DNA from: Gemmatimonadota bacterium
GTDB taxonomy: Bacteria; Latescibacterota; UBA2968; UBA8231
DNA length: 5,969 nucleotides
NCBI GenBank assembly: GCA_009845645.1
Contig: VXZF01000024.1
Location: 1-5,969, forward strand
Direction of reading: 5' to 3'
Part shown: piece after piece, positions 1 through 5,969 of the stretch
How positions within the stretch are numbered: position 1 is the first letter of the stretch
Layout of the letters: the number at the start of each line of letters is the position of its first letter
Made by a program: the position numbers and the translations under genes
Notes under the pieces: model-generated
What the model was told of the DNA's origin: nothing
Database searches by the model: none
Seen by the model: the letters and a program-made list of their open reading frames with translations, nothing else

Positions 1-2326
1 TCAGCCGCCTGACCCGCACTTCCTCTAGCTCGAATCGCTGCGAGATCGCTTCAATCCCCGCAATCGGGCCACTGACCACCTGGTGGGTACCGTTATATCC
101 CGAAATGCTTAGCCCAAGGTCGGAGGAGGCCGCGTTCACCTCCTCCACCGCCGACGCCACGTGCTCGGCCGGTGCAAAGATCGCGGCCATGCCACCTTCT
201 TCCATCTGCGACATCAGCGCACCCCGTTTGGCAGCGAACCGCATCCCGTCTTCGAGACTGAATACGCCTGCCGCCTGCGCCGCCGCGAGTTCCCCGATGC
301 TGTATCCGACGACCACTTCTGGACGGACGCCGACGCTCGACCAGAGCGCCGTCAACGCGCACTGCAGCGCGTATAGGGCGGGCTGCTCCCACGCCGTGTC
401 GCCGAGTTCCCCTTCCCCTCCGGCCCTTCCGAACATCACGTCCAGCAGGGATACTCCTCGCTCCTGAAAAAGGACCGCCTCACACCGGTCCAGAACCGCC
501 CGCGCCACCGGTTCACTCTCGTAGAGTGTCTGTCCCATACCGACCCATTGGCTCCCCTGCCCGGTGTAGGCGAACGCCACCCGGCTCGGTGTCCGCGACG
601 ACGCGCCCCTATCCGCTTCAGCCAGTCCACGGAGCCGCTCTCGCAGCGATTCCGCGTCGTGGAAGACGACGCCCGCGCGGTGATCGAAGTGGCTCCGGCC
701 CACGCCCGCCGTCCATGCCATGTCCGCTAGGAGCGGCAGCGCGCCACTCTCAAGTGAGAGCTGATCTACCCGTTCATCGAGCCACGACAGATACCGCTCC
801 GCCAAGTCGCCGAGCGCGCCCTCCGACTTACCCGACAGCGGAAGGAGACGGGTCTGGCGCGGCTGTACCTCCTGCTCTGGCAGCGGCAGATCTCCCACGG
901 TCGCCGGCAACGAAACCGCCACCGATTTTCCGGAGCCGACAGCCCACGGTTCGCCAGCGGCCGCACCGTCCGAGCCACGGTATTCTTCCATCACAATGTG
1001 AGCATTCGTCCCAGATATCCCGAAGGAGTTCACTCCTGCAAGTCGCGGCCGCTCCGGACGGTGCGGCAAGTCCATCATCGACGAGGTCACCTGTAGCGGC
1101 AGACGGTCCCAGTCGAGACTCGGGTTGGGATTGTGGAAATGGAGGTGCTTTGGAATTACACCCCGGTTCAGTACCAAGGCCGCCTTGATCACTCCGGCCA
1201 CGCCCGCGGCCGACTCCAGATGGCCGATATTTGTCTTTACGGAACCGATGAGAAGCGGGAGATCAGCCGGCCGACCCTTCCCGTAAACTGCTGCTACGGC
1301 ATCGATTTCGATCGGATCCCCCACTGAGGTCCCGGTCCCGTGGGCCTCCAAGTAATCCATCTCCAACGGGGAGACTCCCGCGTCGGACAGCGCTGTTTCC
1401 ATCACTTCTTCCAGCGCCGGGGTGTTCGGCACCGTCAGCCCGACACTGGCCCCTCCATGGTTCACGGCGGCCCCGCGTATCACCGCCCAAATTCTATCGC
1501 CATCTGCCTCCGCCTCGCTCAGCCGCTTGAGAACGACGATCCCGCAGCCCTCGCCCCGCACGTATCCATTCGCCGATGCGTCGAACGCCTTACACTGCCC
1601 ATCAGGAGATAGCATCATCGAATCGGCGCGCAGTTCGTAGATGCGACCGTTCAGGATCGCCTGCACACCACCGGCGATGGCCAGATCCGCCTTGCCCTGC
1701 TGCAGGTCCGCCACCGCGTCGTGGACCGATACCATGGATGACGCGCACGCAGCGTCCACGGCCTTCGCCGGCCCCCTGAGACCCAGCACAAAGGAGACCC
1801 GTCCGCTGGCCCCGTTCAGGTTGGTGCCGCTGAGTGCGTAGAGGCACCCGGCAGCCTCGGCGGGCTTGCTCGAGTCCACGACCAGCATTCGGTATTCGTC
1901 GTTGCTGATCCCGGTGTACACGCCGGTGCGGCTCTCTCTCAATCCCTCCGGATCGATTCCCGCGTCCTCGAGAGCCTCCCAGCTCGTCTCCAGCATCATG
2001 CGCTGCTGCGGATCCAGCAGTTCCGCCTCCACCGGAGAAATCCGGAAGAAGGTGTCGTCGAACTGGTCGATGTCGTCGACGAAGGCACCGTAACGGCAAC
2101 TTTCGTTCTGCACTGTGTCGTCGGGGAAGAGCTGGCCCCAGCGCCCTACTCCGGAACCCGGGACCCCTTCGCTGACAGCATTCTGGCCGGCTGCGAGCAG
2201 ACGCCAGAAGGCAGAGATATTCGACGCGCCGGGGAACCGGCATGCCATACCCACGATCGCTATCGGTTGTGCGGACGGGGAAGGCTGTTCATCGGAAGAA
2301 CCGAATGGTTTCATCGCGTTTGTCAT
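1..2326 (-). CDS. Type I polyketide synthase, N-terminal KS-AT part (runs off left edge)
   Basis: The first 775 codons of a large polyketide synthase are open without a stop; the 3' end lies outside the window. A ketosynthase occupies about residues 20-448, with GMACRFPG near the start, catalytic Cys194 in DAACASS, His329 in EAHGTGT, His369 in NIGHLE and a closing GVNSFGISGTNAH block. This domain would condense the growing acyl chain with a malonyl-derived extender. A linker (about 449-580) contains the usual LLPLSGKSE segment. The acyltransferase starts near 582 with GQGSQ (Gln590), has nucleophile Ser676 in GYSIGE, and Arg701 at the expected 25-residue distance. Ile in GxSIG and the QPALYAL block point to malonyl-CoA. 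The usual GHSxG His is Tyr675. ATG at 2326 is preferred over in-frame ATG 2314 because AAAGGG lies 4 bases upstream. The short N-terminus shows no docking helix, so this may be a first or stand-alone iterative synthase; domains after the AT are unknown. Confidence 0.95.
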   Translation of the reverse strand, partial: MTNAMKPFGSSDEQPSPSAQPIAIVGMACRFPGASNISAFWRLLAAGQNAVSEGVPGSGVGRWGQLFPDDTVQNESCRYGAFVDDIDQFDDTFFRISPVEAELLDPQQRMMLETSWEALEDAGIDPEGLRESRTGVYTGISNDEYRMLVVDSSKPAEAAGCLYALSGTNLNGASGRVSFVLGLRGPAKAVDAACASSMVSVHDAVADLQQGKADLAIAGGVQAILNGRIYELRADSMMLSPDGQCKAFDASANGYVRGEGCGIVVLKRLSEAEADGDRIWAVIRGAAVNHGGASVGLTVPNTPALEEVMETALSDAGVSPLEMDYLEAHGTGTSVGDPIEIDAVAAVYGKGRPADLPLLIGSVKTNIGHLESAAGVAGVIKAALVLNRGVIPKHLHFHNPNPSLDWDRLPLQVTSSMMDLPHRPERPRLAGVNSFGISGTNAHIVMEEYRGSDGAAAGEPWAVGSGKSVAVSLPATVGDLPLPEQEVQPRQTRLLPLSGKSEGALGDLAERYLSWLDERVDQLSLESGALPLLADMAWTAGVGRSHFDHRAGVVFHDAESLRERLRGLAEADRGASSRTPSRVAFAYTGQGSQWVGMGQTLYESEPVARAVLDRCEAVLFQERGVSLLDVMFGRAGGEGELGDTAWEQPALYALQCALTALWSSVGVRPEVVVGYSIGELAAAQAAGVFSLEDGMRFAAKRGALMSQMEEGGMAAIFAPAEHVASAVEEVNAASSDLGLSISGYNGTHQVVSGPIAGIEAISQRFELEEVRVRRL

Positions 2327-2330
2327 TATA

Positions 2331-2336
2331 CCCTTT
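2331..2336 (-). promoter_or_regulatory. Ribosome binding site of the PKS gene
   Basis: On the minus strand AAAGGG lies 4 bases before ATG 2326. The spacing is short, but it is 16 bases from the alternative in-frame ATG at 2314, so the site favours the longer start. Confidence 0.5.
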
Positions 2337-2396
2337 CTAATGGGAAGTCATACGAAGTCTCTTGCATACAGTTAGCTCAGGAACGATACCGCACCT

Positions 2397-2415
2397 TTTC
2401 ACATTTAATGTAAAA
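2397..2415. repeat. Imperfect palindrome, possible operator
   Basis: ACATTTAATGT (2401-2411) is a perfect 11-base palindrome around a central T. It extends to 19 bases (TTT on the left, AAA on the right) with one mismatched pair. It sits inside the divergent PKS/binding-protein region, just before the TATAAA box at 2416, where a repressor or activator dimer could act. AT-rich palindromes of this length also arise by chance, so the operator role is a guess. Confidence 0.35.
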
Positions 2416-2510
2416 TATAAAAGGTACGTTGGAGCCGGTCATCCAAAATCTATGGCGGAATTGCAGCCAAGGGTAGACCGTGATACCTTACGCCGCTGGC
2501 TAACGCAATC

Positions 2511-2515
2511 AGGAG
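2511..2515 (+). promoter_or_regulatory. Ribosome binding site of the substrate-binding protein gene
   Basis: AGGAG is followed by 10 bases and then ATG 2526. It is the only good Shine-Dalgarno in the leader. An in-frame stop at 2481-2483, with no ATG between, fixes the start at 2526. Confidence 0.65.
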
Positions 2516-2525
2516 ATATACACCA

Positions 2526-3770
2526 ATGGCTAAGAGAGTATTCCACATCGCACTCCTCGCGGCACTCGCGGCAGGATGCGGCGAAGATAAACCGCTCGGC
2601 TTTGAGGCGGGACCACTCGGCGCAGTCGAGGTTGACGCAGGCGCAGCCGTACAAGTACGCTCCATGCTGCCGCTCGCGCTCACAGGCCTGCAGAATATTT
2701 CCGAGTCGATCCAGAAGGCCATCGAGTTAGCTATTGAGGATTATGGTCTCATTCACGGTCGCGCAGTCGCACTCGGACAGCCGATAGATACCATGTGTTC
2801 AAGCGACGGCGGCAGCGAGGGTGCGCGTCAGATCGCTGCCGACCTACAAGTGGTAGGCGTCATCGGCCCGGCGTGTTCCGAGGCGGCGGTGGGTGCCTCA
2901 CCCGTGCTCAGCGCTGCGGGTCTAAGCACGATCTCGCCGGCGAACGCGTCGCCCGATCTCACGTCGGACCTCGCGGGCAACCCAGGACCGGCCTACCATC
3001 CCGGCTACTTTCGCGTTTACAGCAACGGCCTCTACCAAGCCCAAGCGGTCGCCCGTTTCGCCTATGACGAGTTGGGCTTGCGGCGAATGGCGACTATTCA
3101 CGACGGCGACTCGGTCACGCAAGGTCTCGCCACGGCCTTCGCCAACGCCTTCAGCGCGCTCGGCGGCGAAATCGTCGCACTCGCCACTGTCAGCAAGGGC
3201 GACACAGACATGAGCGCCGCACTCGCGGATTTTGCGGCTGCCGAACCAGACGGCATCTTCCTGCCGCTATTTGCCGCCGAAGGGTACCATCTCGTCAGCC
3301 AAGCAAAGGAATTTGACGGGTTGGGAGAGGTAACGCTCATCGCCGGCTCCTCTACGAGCACGCAGGAATTTCTCGGGCAGCCTGAATCGGAAGGGGTCTA
3401 TCTCTCGGGTCACGACTCGCATTTCGGCACCAATGTCAACCAAGTGACCGGCAAGGACGTGAGTGCGCTATCGGCCGAGTATCAAGCTGCCACCGACGCC
3501 AACTTCTTTTTTCACGCCTATGACGCCACGACGCTACTCCTCAGCGCCATCGAATCCATTGCGGTGGAGGAAGGCGGAAAGTTGCACATAGACCGCGAAG
3601 CCCTGCGCGAGGAGATCGCGGCAACGACCGACTTTCAAGGGATTATCGGCACACTCACCTGCGACGAGTTCGGCGACTGCGGCACTGGGCGCGTGAACAT
3701 CTACTACCACGCCGACTCAAACATTACGGACGTCGCTCAGTTGCCGGTAGAGTACCAGTTCGCGCCGTGA
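2526..3770 (+). CDS. ABC transporter substrate-binding lipoprotein, branched-chain amino acid/amide type
   Basis: A 414-residue periplasmic binding protein (Peripla_BP_6, LivJ/LivK-like) that should capture an amino acid, amide or similar small solute for an ABC importer. Residues 1-17 form a lipoprotein signal peptide with basic KR at 3-4, a hydrophobic core and AAGC, giving lipidated Cys18; the mature protein would be membrane-anchored. Lobe I spans about 42-160: LPLALTG at 48-54 opens it, and ISPANASPDLT at 136-146 matches the LivJ pocket segment. Cys91 and Cys117 (GPAC) align by position with the single disulfide of LivJ. Lobe II starts near YFRV at 161-164. Cys379 and Cys385 flank DEFGD near the C-terminus and may form a second small disulfide. 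No permease or ATPase gene is next to it; its neighbours are divergent (PKS) or convergent. Ligand unknown. Family assignment is firm, substrate is not. Confidence 0.9.
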   Translation: MAKRVFHIALLAALAAGCGEDKPLGFEAGPLGAVEVDAGAAVQVRSMLPLALTGLQNISESIQKAIELAIEDYGLIHGRAVALGQPIDTMCSSDGGSEGARQIAADLQVVGVIGPACSEAAVGASPVLSAAGLSTISPANASPDLTSDLAGNPGPAYHPGYFRVYSNGLYQAQAVARFAYDELGLRRMATIHDGDSVTQGLATAFANAFSALGGEIVALATVSKGDTDMSAALADFAAAEPDGIFLPLFAAEGYHLVSQAKEFDGLGEVTLIAGSSTSTQEFLGQPESEGVYLSGHDSHFGTNVNQVTGKDVSALSAEYQAATDANFFFHAYDATTLLLSAIESIAVEEGGKLHIDREALREEIAATTDFQGIIGTLTCDEFGDCGTGRVNIYYHADSNITDVAQLPVEYQFAP

Positions 3771-3782
3771 GTTGCGGTGCTC

Positions 3783-5411
3783 CTAGACGCTATCACACCC
3801 CAGAACCATCACCTCGCATTGGTGCAGCGTCGGCCACGGATCGGGGGTCTGCAAACCGTCGAGTCCCATGAGCACGAGGTTTTCGCCGCGCTGGACAGGG
3901 GGATCTTTCACGACAAGCCAAGTACCGAGCTCGTTTTCCAACTTCGCGGCACCGGCGAGCGAGACAGCGCAATCATTGACCCGACAGAAAATGCGGTCCA
4001 TACAGGCTTCGTAATCCGTGAGATGCAGGCGCAACTCAGTACCGAGGATGCGGCCATCGGCGAGGCCGGCTTCAATGTCGTCTTCGATGATGAAAGTCAT
4101 CTCGTACCCAGGACCGCCGGTTGCGCGCGCCGGCATACTCAAGGCGCGGGGCACCTGCGGGTAGTGATCCCCAAGCGTGTGCTGGACGACACCTCCCAAG
4201 GCCGAATCGGACACCGAATAGCTGCGGTCGCGCCGCGCCAGCCGCTCGGGATCGGTCAGATCGGTTAGGAGATTGAGGTGGTCTTCGTTGTACTCCTCCT
4301 CCTCAAAGGGCGAAGCGCGGTGATGCCGGTAGTCGTAGTTAAAAACGTAAACGCCAGCGGCCCCCTGTTCGTATCCATTCAGCACTACGCCCCGCAGAAC
4401 CGCGGGCACGCCGCGTTCGTACCCCTCGTGCGGCGAGGTCAGGTGCGTGGCACCGTCGAAGCCCACGTAAATCGGTACCCCACTCTCCTCAGCACAGGCG
4501 ACCGCCTCGGCGATGTCGATGCGGGCCGGGCAGTACGAAGCCGAAGAAAGCACGAACAAGTCCGCCACCGGCTCGCGGATCCAAGCCGACGCGTCAATGC
4601 CAATGCCCCGCGCCTCGGCGAGACAGGGAGGCACCCGCGTCAACAGGGAGATCGCCTTCCCCTTCTGCTCGCTGTGGCGGCGCACTATGGCGTGGGCTTG
4701 GCGCATGAACTCGGTGAGGGTGTCGAGGTTGTCGAGCAAACGCCCAGGCCGGAAGTAAGGCGGCCCGCGCATCCAATCGAGTTCAATGCCGTCGAAGTCG
4801 TAGCGCTCCAAGGTCTCATCGACGAGCCCTAAAAAGCGGTCGCGCACCTCCTCCTGCTCGTAGTCCCATTGCCAGCAAAAATTCCAGCGATCGGCACCGC
4901 CCGCGCGCGTCGGAGTCGGGGAGCCGATTAGCAAATCGGGCCGCGACTTTTTGTGGCGGCTGCGCACCTGCCACTCGCGCGCCTCGTCGGAAGTGTGAGC
5001 ATCGTTCATGCGCATGGACGCAATCGCCGCGATGCCGTGCCGCCGACAACCGTTGATATAGATCTTCATCAGCTCGCGGCCATCGGCGATGACCGCGTCC
5101 ATGCAGTTGTAGAGCTGTTCGAGGCGATTGAGCTCGAAGCCGCCGGACGTCATCTTGCGGATCGGCTTGCCGTCGGCATCTACGTCGGGATCGGGGTCCC
5201 AAACTTCCGTGTCGTCTCCCCACATAGCCGAATGCGGACTGCCGCGCCAGACCACATCATCGTCAATCCCAATGAGTCCGGCGAGCGCGTCAACGCCGGC
5301 CGGGACCAGTTCGTCGAGCTGATGAGTGATATCGTCGGGATTGCGGTCGGGCAAGTAGAAGAGCATCCAGTTGCCGTCAGTATTGAAAATCAGACGCGGG
5401 AGTTTGGTCAT
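3783..5411 (-). CDS. Family-10-like (GHL10-type) TIM-barrel glycoside hydrolase-like protein
   Basis: This 542-residue protein looks like the GHL10 / hypothetical glycosyl hydrolase superfamily with an (alpha/beta)8 barrel. Visible landmarks are SMRMNDAHT at 132-140 (barrel strand with polar residues), YDFDGIELDW at 204-213, where Asp207, Glu210 and Asp212 are acidic catalytic or binding candidates at a strand end, YVGFDG at 315-320, and GVYVFNYDYR at 353-362. A C-terminal region from about 430 to 540 looks like a beta-sandwich rather than barrel. It has no signal peptide or membrane segment, so it should act in the cytoplasm, presumably on imported oligosaccharides or glycosides; substrate and even activity are unproven in this family. 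ATG 5411 is supported by GGAG 6 bases upstream. The gene is divergent from the CBM9-type gene and convergent with the binding-protein gene (12 bases between stops). I do not recognise a named gene. Confidence 0.8.
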   Translation of the reverse strand: MTKLPRLIFNTDGNWMLFYLPDRNPDDITHQLDELVPAGVDALAGLIGIDDDVVWRGSPHSAMWGDDTEVWDPDPDVDADGKPIRKMTSGGFELNRLEQLYNCMDAVIADGRELMKIYINGCRRHGIAAIASMRMNDAHTSDEAREWQVRSRHKKSRPDLLIGSPTPTRAGGADRWNFCWQWDYEQEEVRDRFLGLVDETLERYDFDGIELDWMRGPPYFRPGRLLDNLDTLTEFMRQAHAIVRRHSEQKGKAISLLTRVPPCLAEARGIGIDASAWIREPVADLFVLSSASYCPARIDIAEAVACAEESGVPIYVGFDGATHLTSPHEGYERGVPAVLRGVVLNGYEQGAAGVYVFNYDYRHHRASPFEEEEYNEDHLNLLTDLTDPERLARRDRSYSVSDSALGGVVQHTLGDHYPQVPRALSMPARATGGPGYEMTFIIEDDIEAGLADGRILGTELRLHLTDYEACMDRIFCRVNDCAVSLAGAAKLENELGTWLVVKDPPVQRGENLVLMGLDGLQTPDPWPTLHQCEVMVLGCDSV

Positions 5412-5417
5412 CGCGGT

Positions 5418-5421
5418 CTCC
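5418..5421 (-). promoter_or_regulatory. Ribosome binding site of the glycoside-hydrolase-like gene
   Basis: GGAG on the minus strand precedes ATG 5411 by 6 bases, normal Shine-Dalgarno spacing, and supports this start. Confidence 0.6.
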
Positions 5422-5453
5422 GTTGTGAAATGCTGCGGCTGAAGAGGCGGAGG

Positions 5454-5482
5454 AAGGTAGTTTAGTCAATATGGAGTGTCAA
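5454..5482 (-). promoter_or_regulatory. Probable sigma-70 promoter of the glycoside-hydrolase-like gene
   Basis: A perfect -35 TTGACA (5477-5482, minus strand) is followed after 17 bases by TACCTT (5454-5459), a weak -10 with 3 of 6 matches. It would give a leader of roughly 35-40 bases before ATG 5411. The -35 is convincing; the -10 is not, so the promoter may need an activator or use another sigma factor. Confidence 0.4.
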
Positions 5483-5510
5483 CGAAGCGTCGAGCATGTC
5501 TTCCTTGACA
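5477..5510. repeat. 11-bp inverted repeat across both divergent -35 boxes
   Basis: The left arm TGTCAACGAAG (5477-5487) and right arm CTTCCTTGACA (5500-5510) are reverse complements except for one base, with a 12-base spacer. Arm centres are 23 bases apart, about two helical turns. Each arm contains a TTGACA hexamer facing outward to its own gene. It may be an operator for a shared regulator, or two -35 elements with a similar flank. Confidence 0.5.
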
Positions 5511-5533
5511 GAGAGACGGCAAAAATTGAGTTT
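5505..5533 (+). promoter_or_regulatory. Possible promoter of the CBM9/DUF5916-type gene
   Basis: A perfect TTGACA (5505-5510) faces the downstream gene, but the hexamer 17 bases later (GAGTTT, 5528-5533) matches the -10 consensus poorly and no better one is seen at 16 or 18 bases. The distance from the -35 to the TTG start at 5567 is suitable. Rated only as possible. Confidence 0.3.
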
Positions 5534-5566
5534 CACCTGCTCAAGCGAGAGCCCTAAGTCTGTATC

Positions 5567-5969
5567 TTGAACCCTCTATCATCCATTACCAAAAGCGCCG
5601 TCGTCCTAGCGCTACTCGCCGCACCAAGCCAAGCTCGGGAACCCCCCGTCGTCCAAGCCACCCGCACGCCCACACCCCCTAACATCGACGGTCACCTCGA
5701 CGATCCAGTCTGGGACCAAGCCCCTACCATAGCCGACTTCTTCCAGCGCGAACCCGTCGAAGGTGCCCCGCCCACCGAGCAGACCGAGGTCCGCATCCTC
5801 TTTGACGACGATCATCTGTACTTTGCCCTGCACTGTTTCGACAGCGAGGCCGACCGCTTAGTGGCCAACCAAATGCGGCGCGATGCCGAGTTTGACGAAA
5901 ACGACAATATCCAAATTATCCTCGATCCCTATAACGATCGCCGCGGCGGCTTTTACTTTAGCACCAATC
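5567..5969 (+). CDS. Secreted protein with N-terminal CBM9-like domain, DUF5916 type (runs off right edge)
   Basis: The first 134 codons are present; the rest lies outside. The start is read as TTG 5567: the frame has a stop at 5555-5557, and the first ATG is only at codon 103, inside the conserved domain. From TTG the protein opens with Lys9, a hydrophobic core at 10-19 and PSQA at 20-23, a typical signal peptidase I site, so it is exported. No clear Shine-Dalgarno is seen. From about residue 38 there is a family 9 carbohydrate-binding-like fold: NIDGHLDDPVW at 39-49, DFFQREP at 57-63, TEVRILFDDDHLYFAL at 73-88, and RRDAEFDENDNIQIILD at 104-120. This order is typical of DUF5916 proteins, in which a CBM9-like domain precedes a large outer-membrane-like barrel domain; only the former is visible. 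Divergent from the glycoside-hydrolase-like gene, so a shared role in carbohydrate binding or uptake is possible but unproven. Confidence 0.8.
   Translation, partial: MNPLSSITKSAVVLALLAAPSQAREPPVVQATRTPTPPNIDGHLDDPVWDQAPTIADFFQREPVEGAPPTEQTEVRILFDDDHLYFALHCFDSEADRLVANQMRRDAEFDENDNIQIILDPYNDRRGGFYFSTN

Larger units (their letters stand above)
2327..2525. promoter_or_regulatory. Divergent intergenic region between PKS and binding-protein gene
   Basis: This 199-base gap separates two divergently read genes and must hold both promoters. Its left half, to about 2425, is clearly richer in A+T than the flanking genes. The best -10 candidate for the plus strand is TATAAA at 2416-2421, without a good -35 at 17 bases; a weaker pair is TTGCAT (2362-2367) with GATACC (2385-2390). 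No convincing sigma-70 pair was found for the minus strand. GAAGTC occurs twice, 10 bases apart (2344-2349 and 2354-2359). The second half (2426-2525) is a GC-richer leader of about 100 bases ahead of the binding-protein gene, with no recognised riboswitch or RNA. Promoter positions are inference. Confidence 0.45.

Noticed and set aside
105..1640. Several plus-strand open frames across the PKS region (for example 526-1188)
   Set aside because: These are Pro/Arg/Ser-rich antisense shadows of the PKS gene with no recognisable domain.
1602..2243. Minus-strand 213-codon frame inside the PKS region
   Set aside because: It is Arg-rich out-of-frame reading. The true PKS frame on the same strand is continuous from 2326 to the window edge with all KS motifs.
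2370..2381. TTAGCTCAGG, resembling a tRNA D-arm
   Set aside because: No acceptor stem, anticodon arm or T-arm (GGTTCGAAT-like) can be found at the right distances, so it is a chance match.
2362..2730. Plus-strand open frame of 122 codons overlapping the start of the binding-protein gene, including an inner ATG at about 2453
   Set aside because: It has no good ribosome binding site, and after 2526 it is the out-of-frame reading of a well-supported gene, with Arg/Ser-rich low-quality sequence. A short remnant of an older gene at 2453-2540 cannot be excluded but has no support.
3820..3840. Small CACC/GGTG inverted repeat near the 3' end of the hydrolase gene as a terminator
   Set aside because: The stem is only 4 bases, it lies inside coding sequence and has no T-run.
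3777..4832. Two long plus-strand open frames (163 and 184 codons) and another at 4953-5465
   Set aside because: They lie antisense to the hydrolase gene, have no family resemblance or ribosome binding site, and are the usual by-product of GC-rich coding DNA.

Overview
The window holds four protein-coding genes, two of them cut by its ends, and no RNA genes, mobile elements or CRISPR arrays that I can see. All reading was by eye on both strands; no database search was run. Coding DNA is moderately GC-rich. No gene fixes the taxon. A DUF5916-type secreted protein next to a family-10-like (GHL10-type) TIM-barrel glycoside hydrolase is a pairing I associate with environmental FCB-group and neighbouring lineages (Latescibacterota, Gemmatimonadota, Poribacteria). 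This is weak inference, and the window could come from a metagenomic contig of such a bacterium.

Layout: (1) Positions 1-2326, minus strand, hold the first 775 codons of a type I polyketide synthase: a complete N-terminal ketosynthase (KS), a KS-AT linker and most of a malonyl-type acyltransferase (AT). The gene leaves through the left edge just before the usual AT specificity motif. It is one uninterrupted frame. (2) Positions 2327-2525 are an AT-richer divergent intergenic region with a small palindrome. (3) Positions 2526-3770, plus strand, encode a lipoprotein substrate-binding protein of the branched-chain amino acid/amide (LivJ/LivK) type, with no permease or ATPase beside it. (4) Positions 3783-5411, minus strand, encode a 542-residue cytoplasmic TIM-barrel glycoside-hydrolase-like protein, convergent with gene 3 and separated from it by 12 bases. 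(5) Positions 5412-5566 are a second divergent intergenic region. It has two perfect TTGACA hexamers in opposite orientation, each inside one arm of an 11-bp inverted repeat. (6) From 5567 to the right edge, plus strand, is the start of a secreted protein with an N-terminal CBM9-like domain of the DUF5916 type, apparently from a TTG start.

The strands alternate gene by gene (minus, plus, minus, plus), so there is no operon and no obvious single pathway. The glycoside-hydrolase-like gene and the CBM9/DUF5916 gene share a promoter region and could be co-controlled for carbohydrate use. The PKS and the binding protein share the other divergent region, but nothing visible links them functionally. 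I do not see a clear new multi-gene system. The points most worth checking are the GYSxG active-site variant of the AT, the DAACASS ketosynthase motif and the symmetric divergent promoter.
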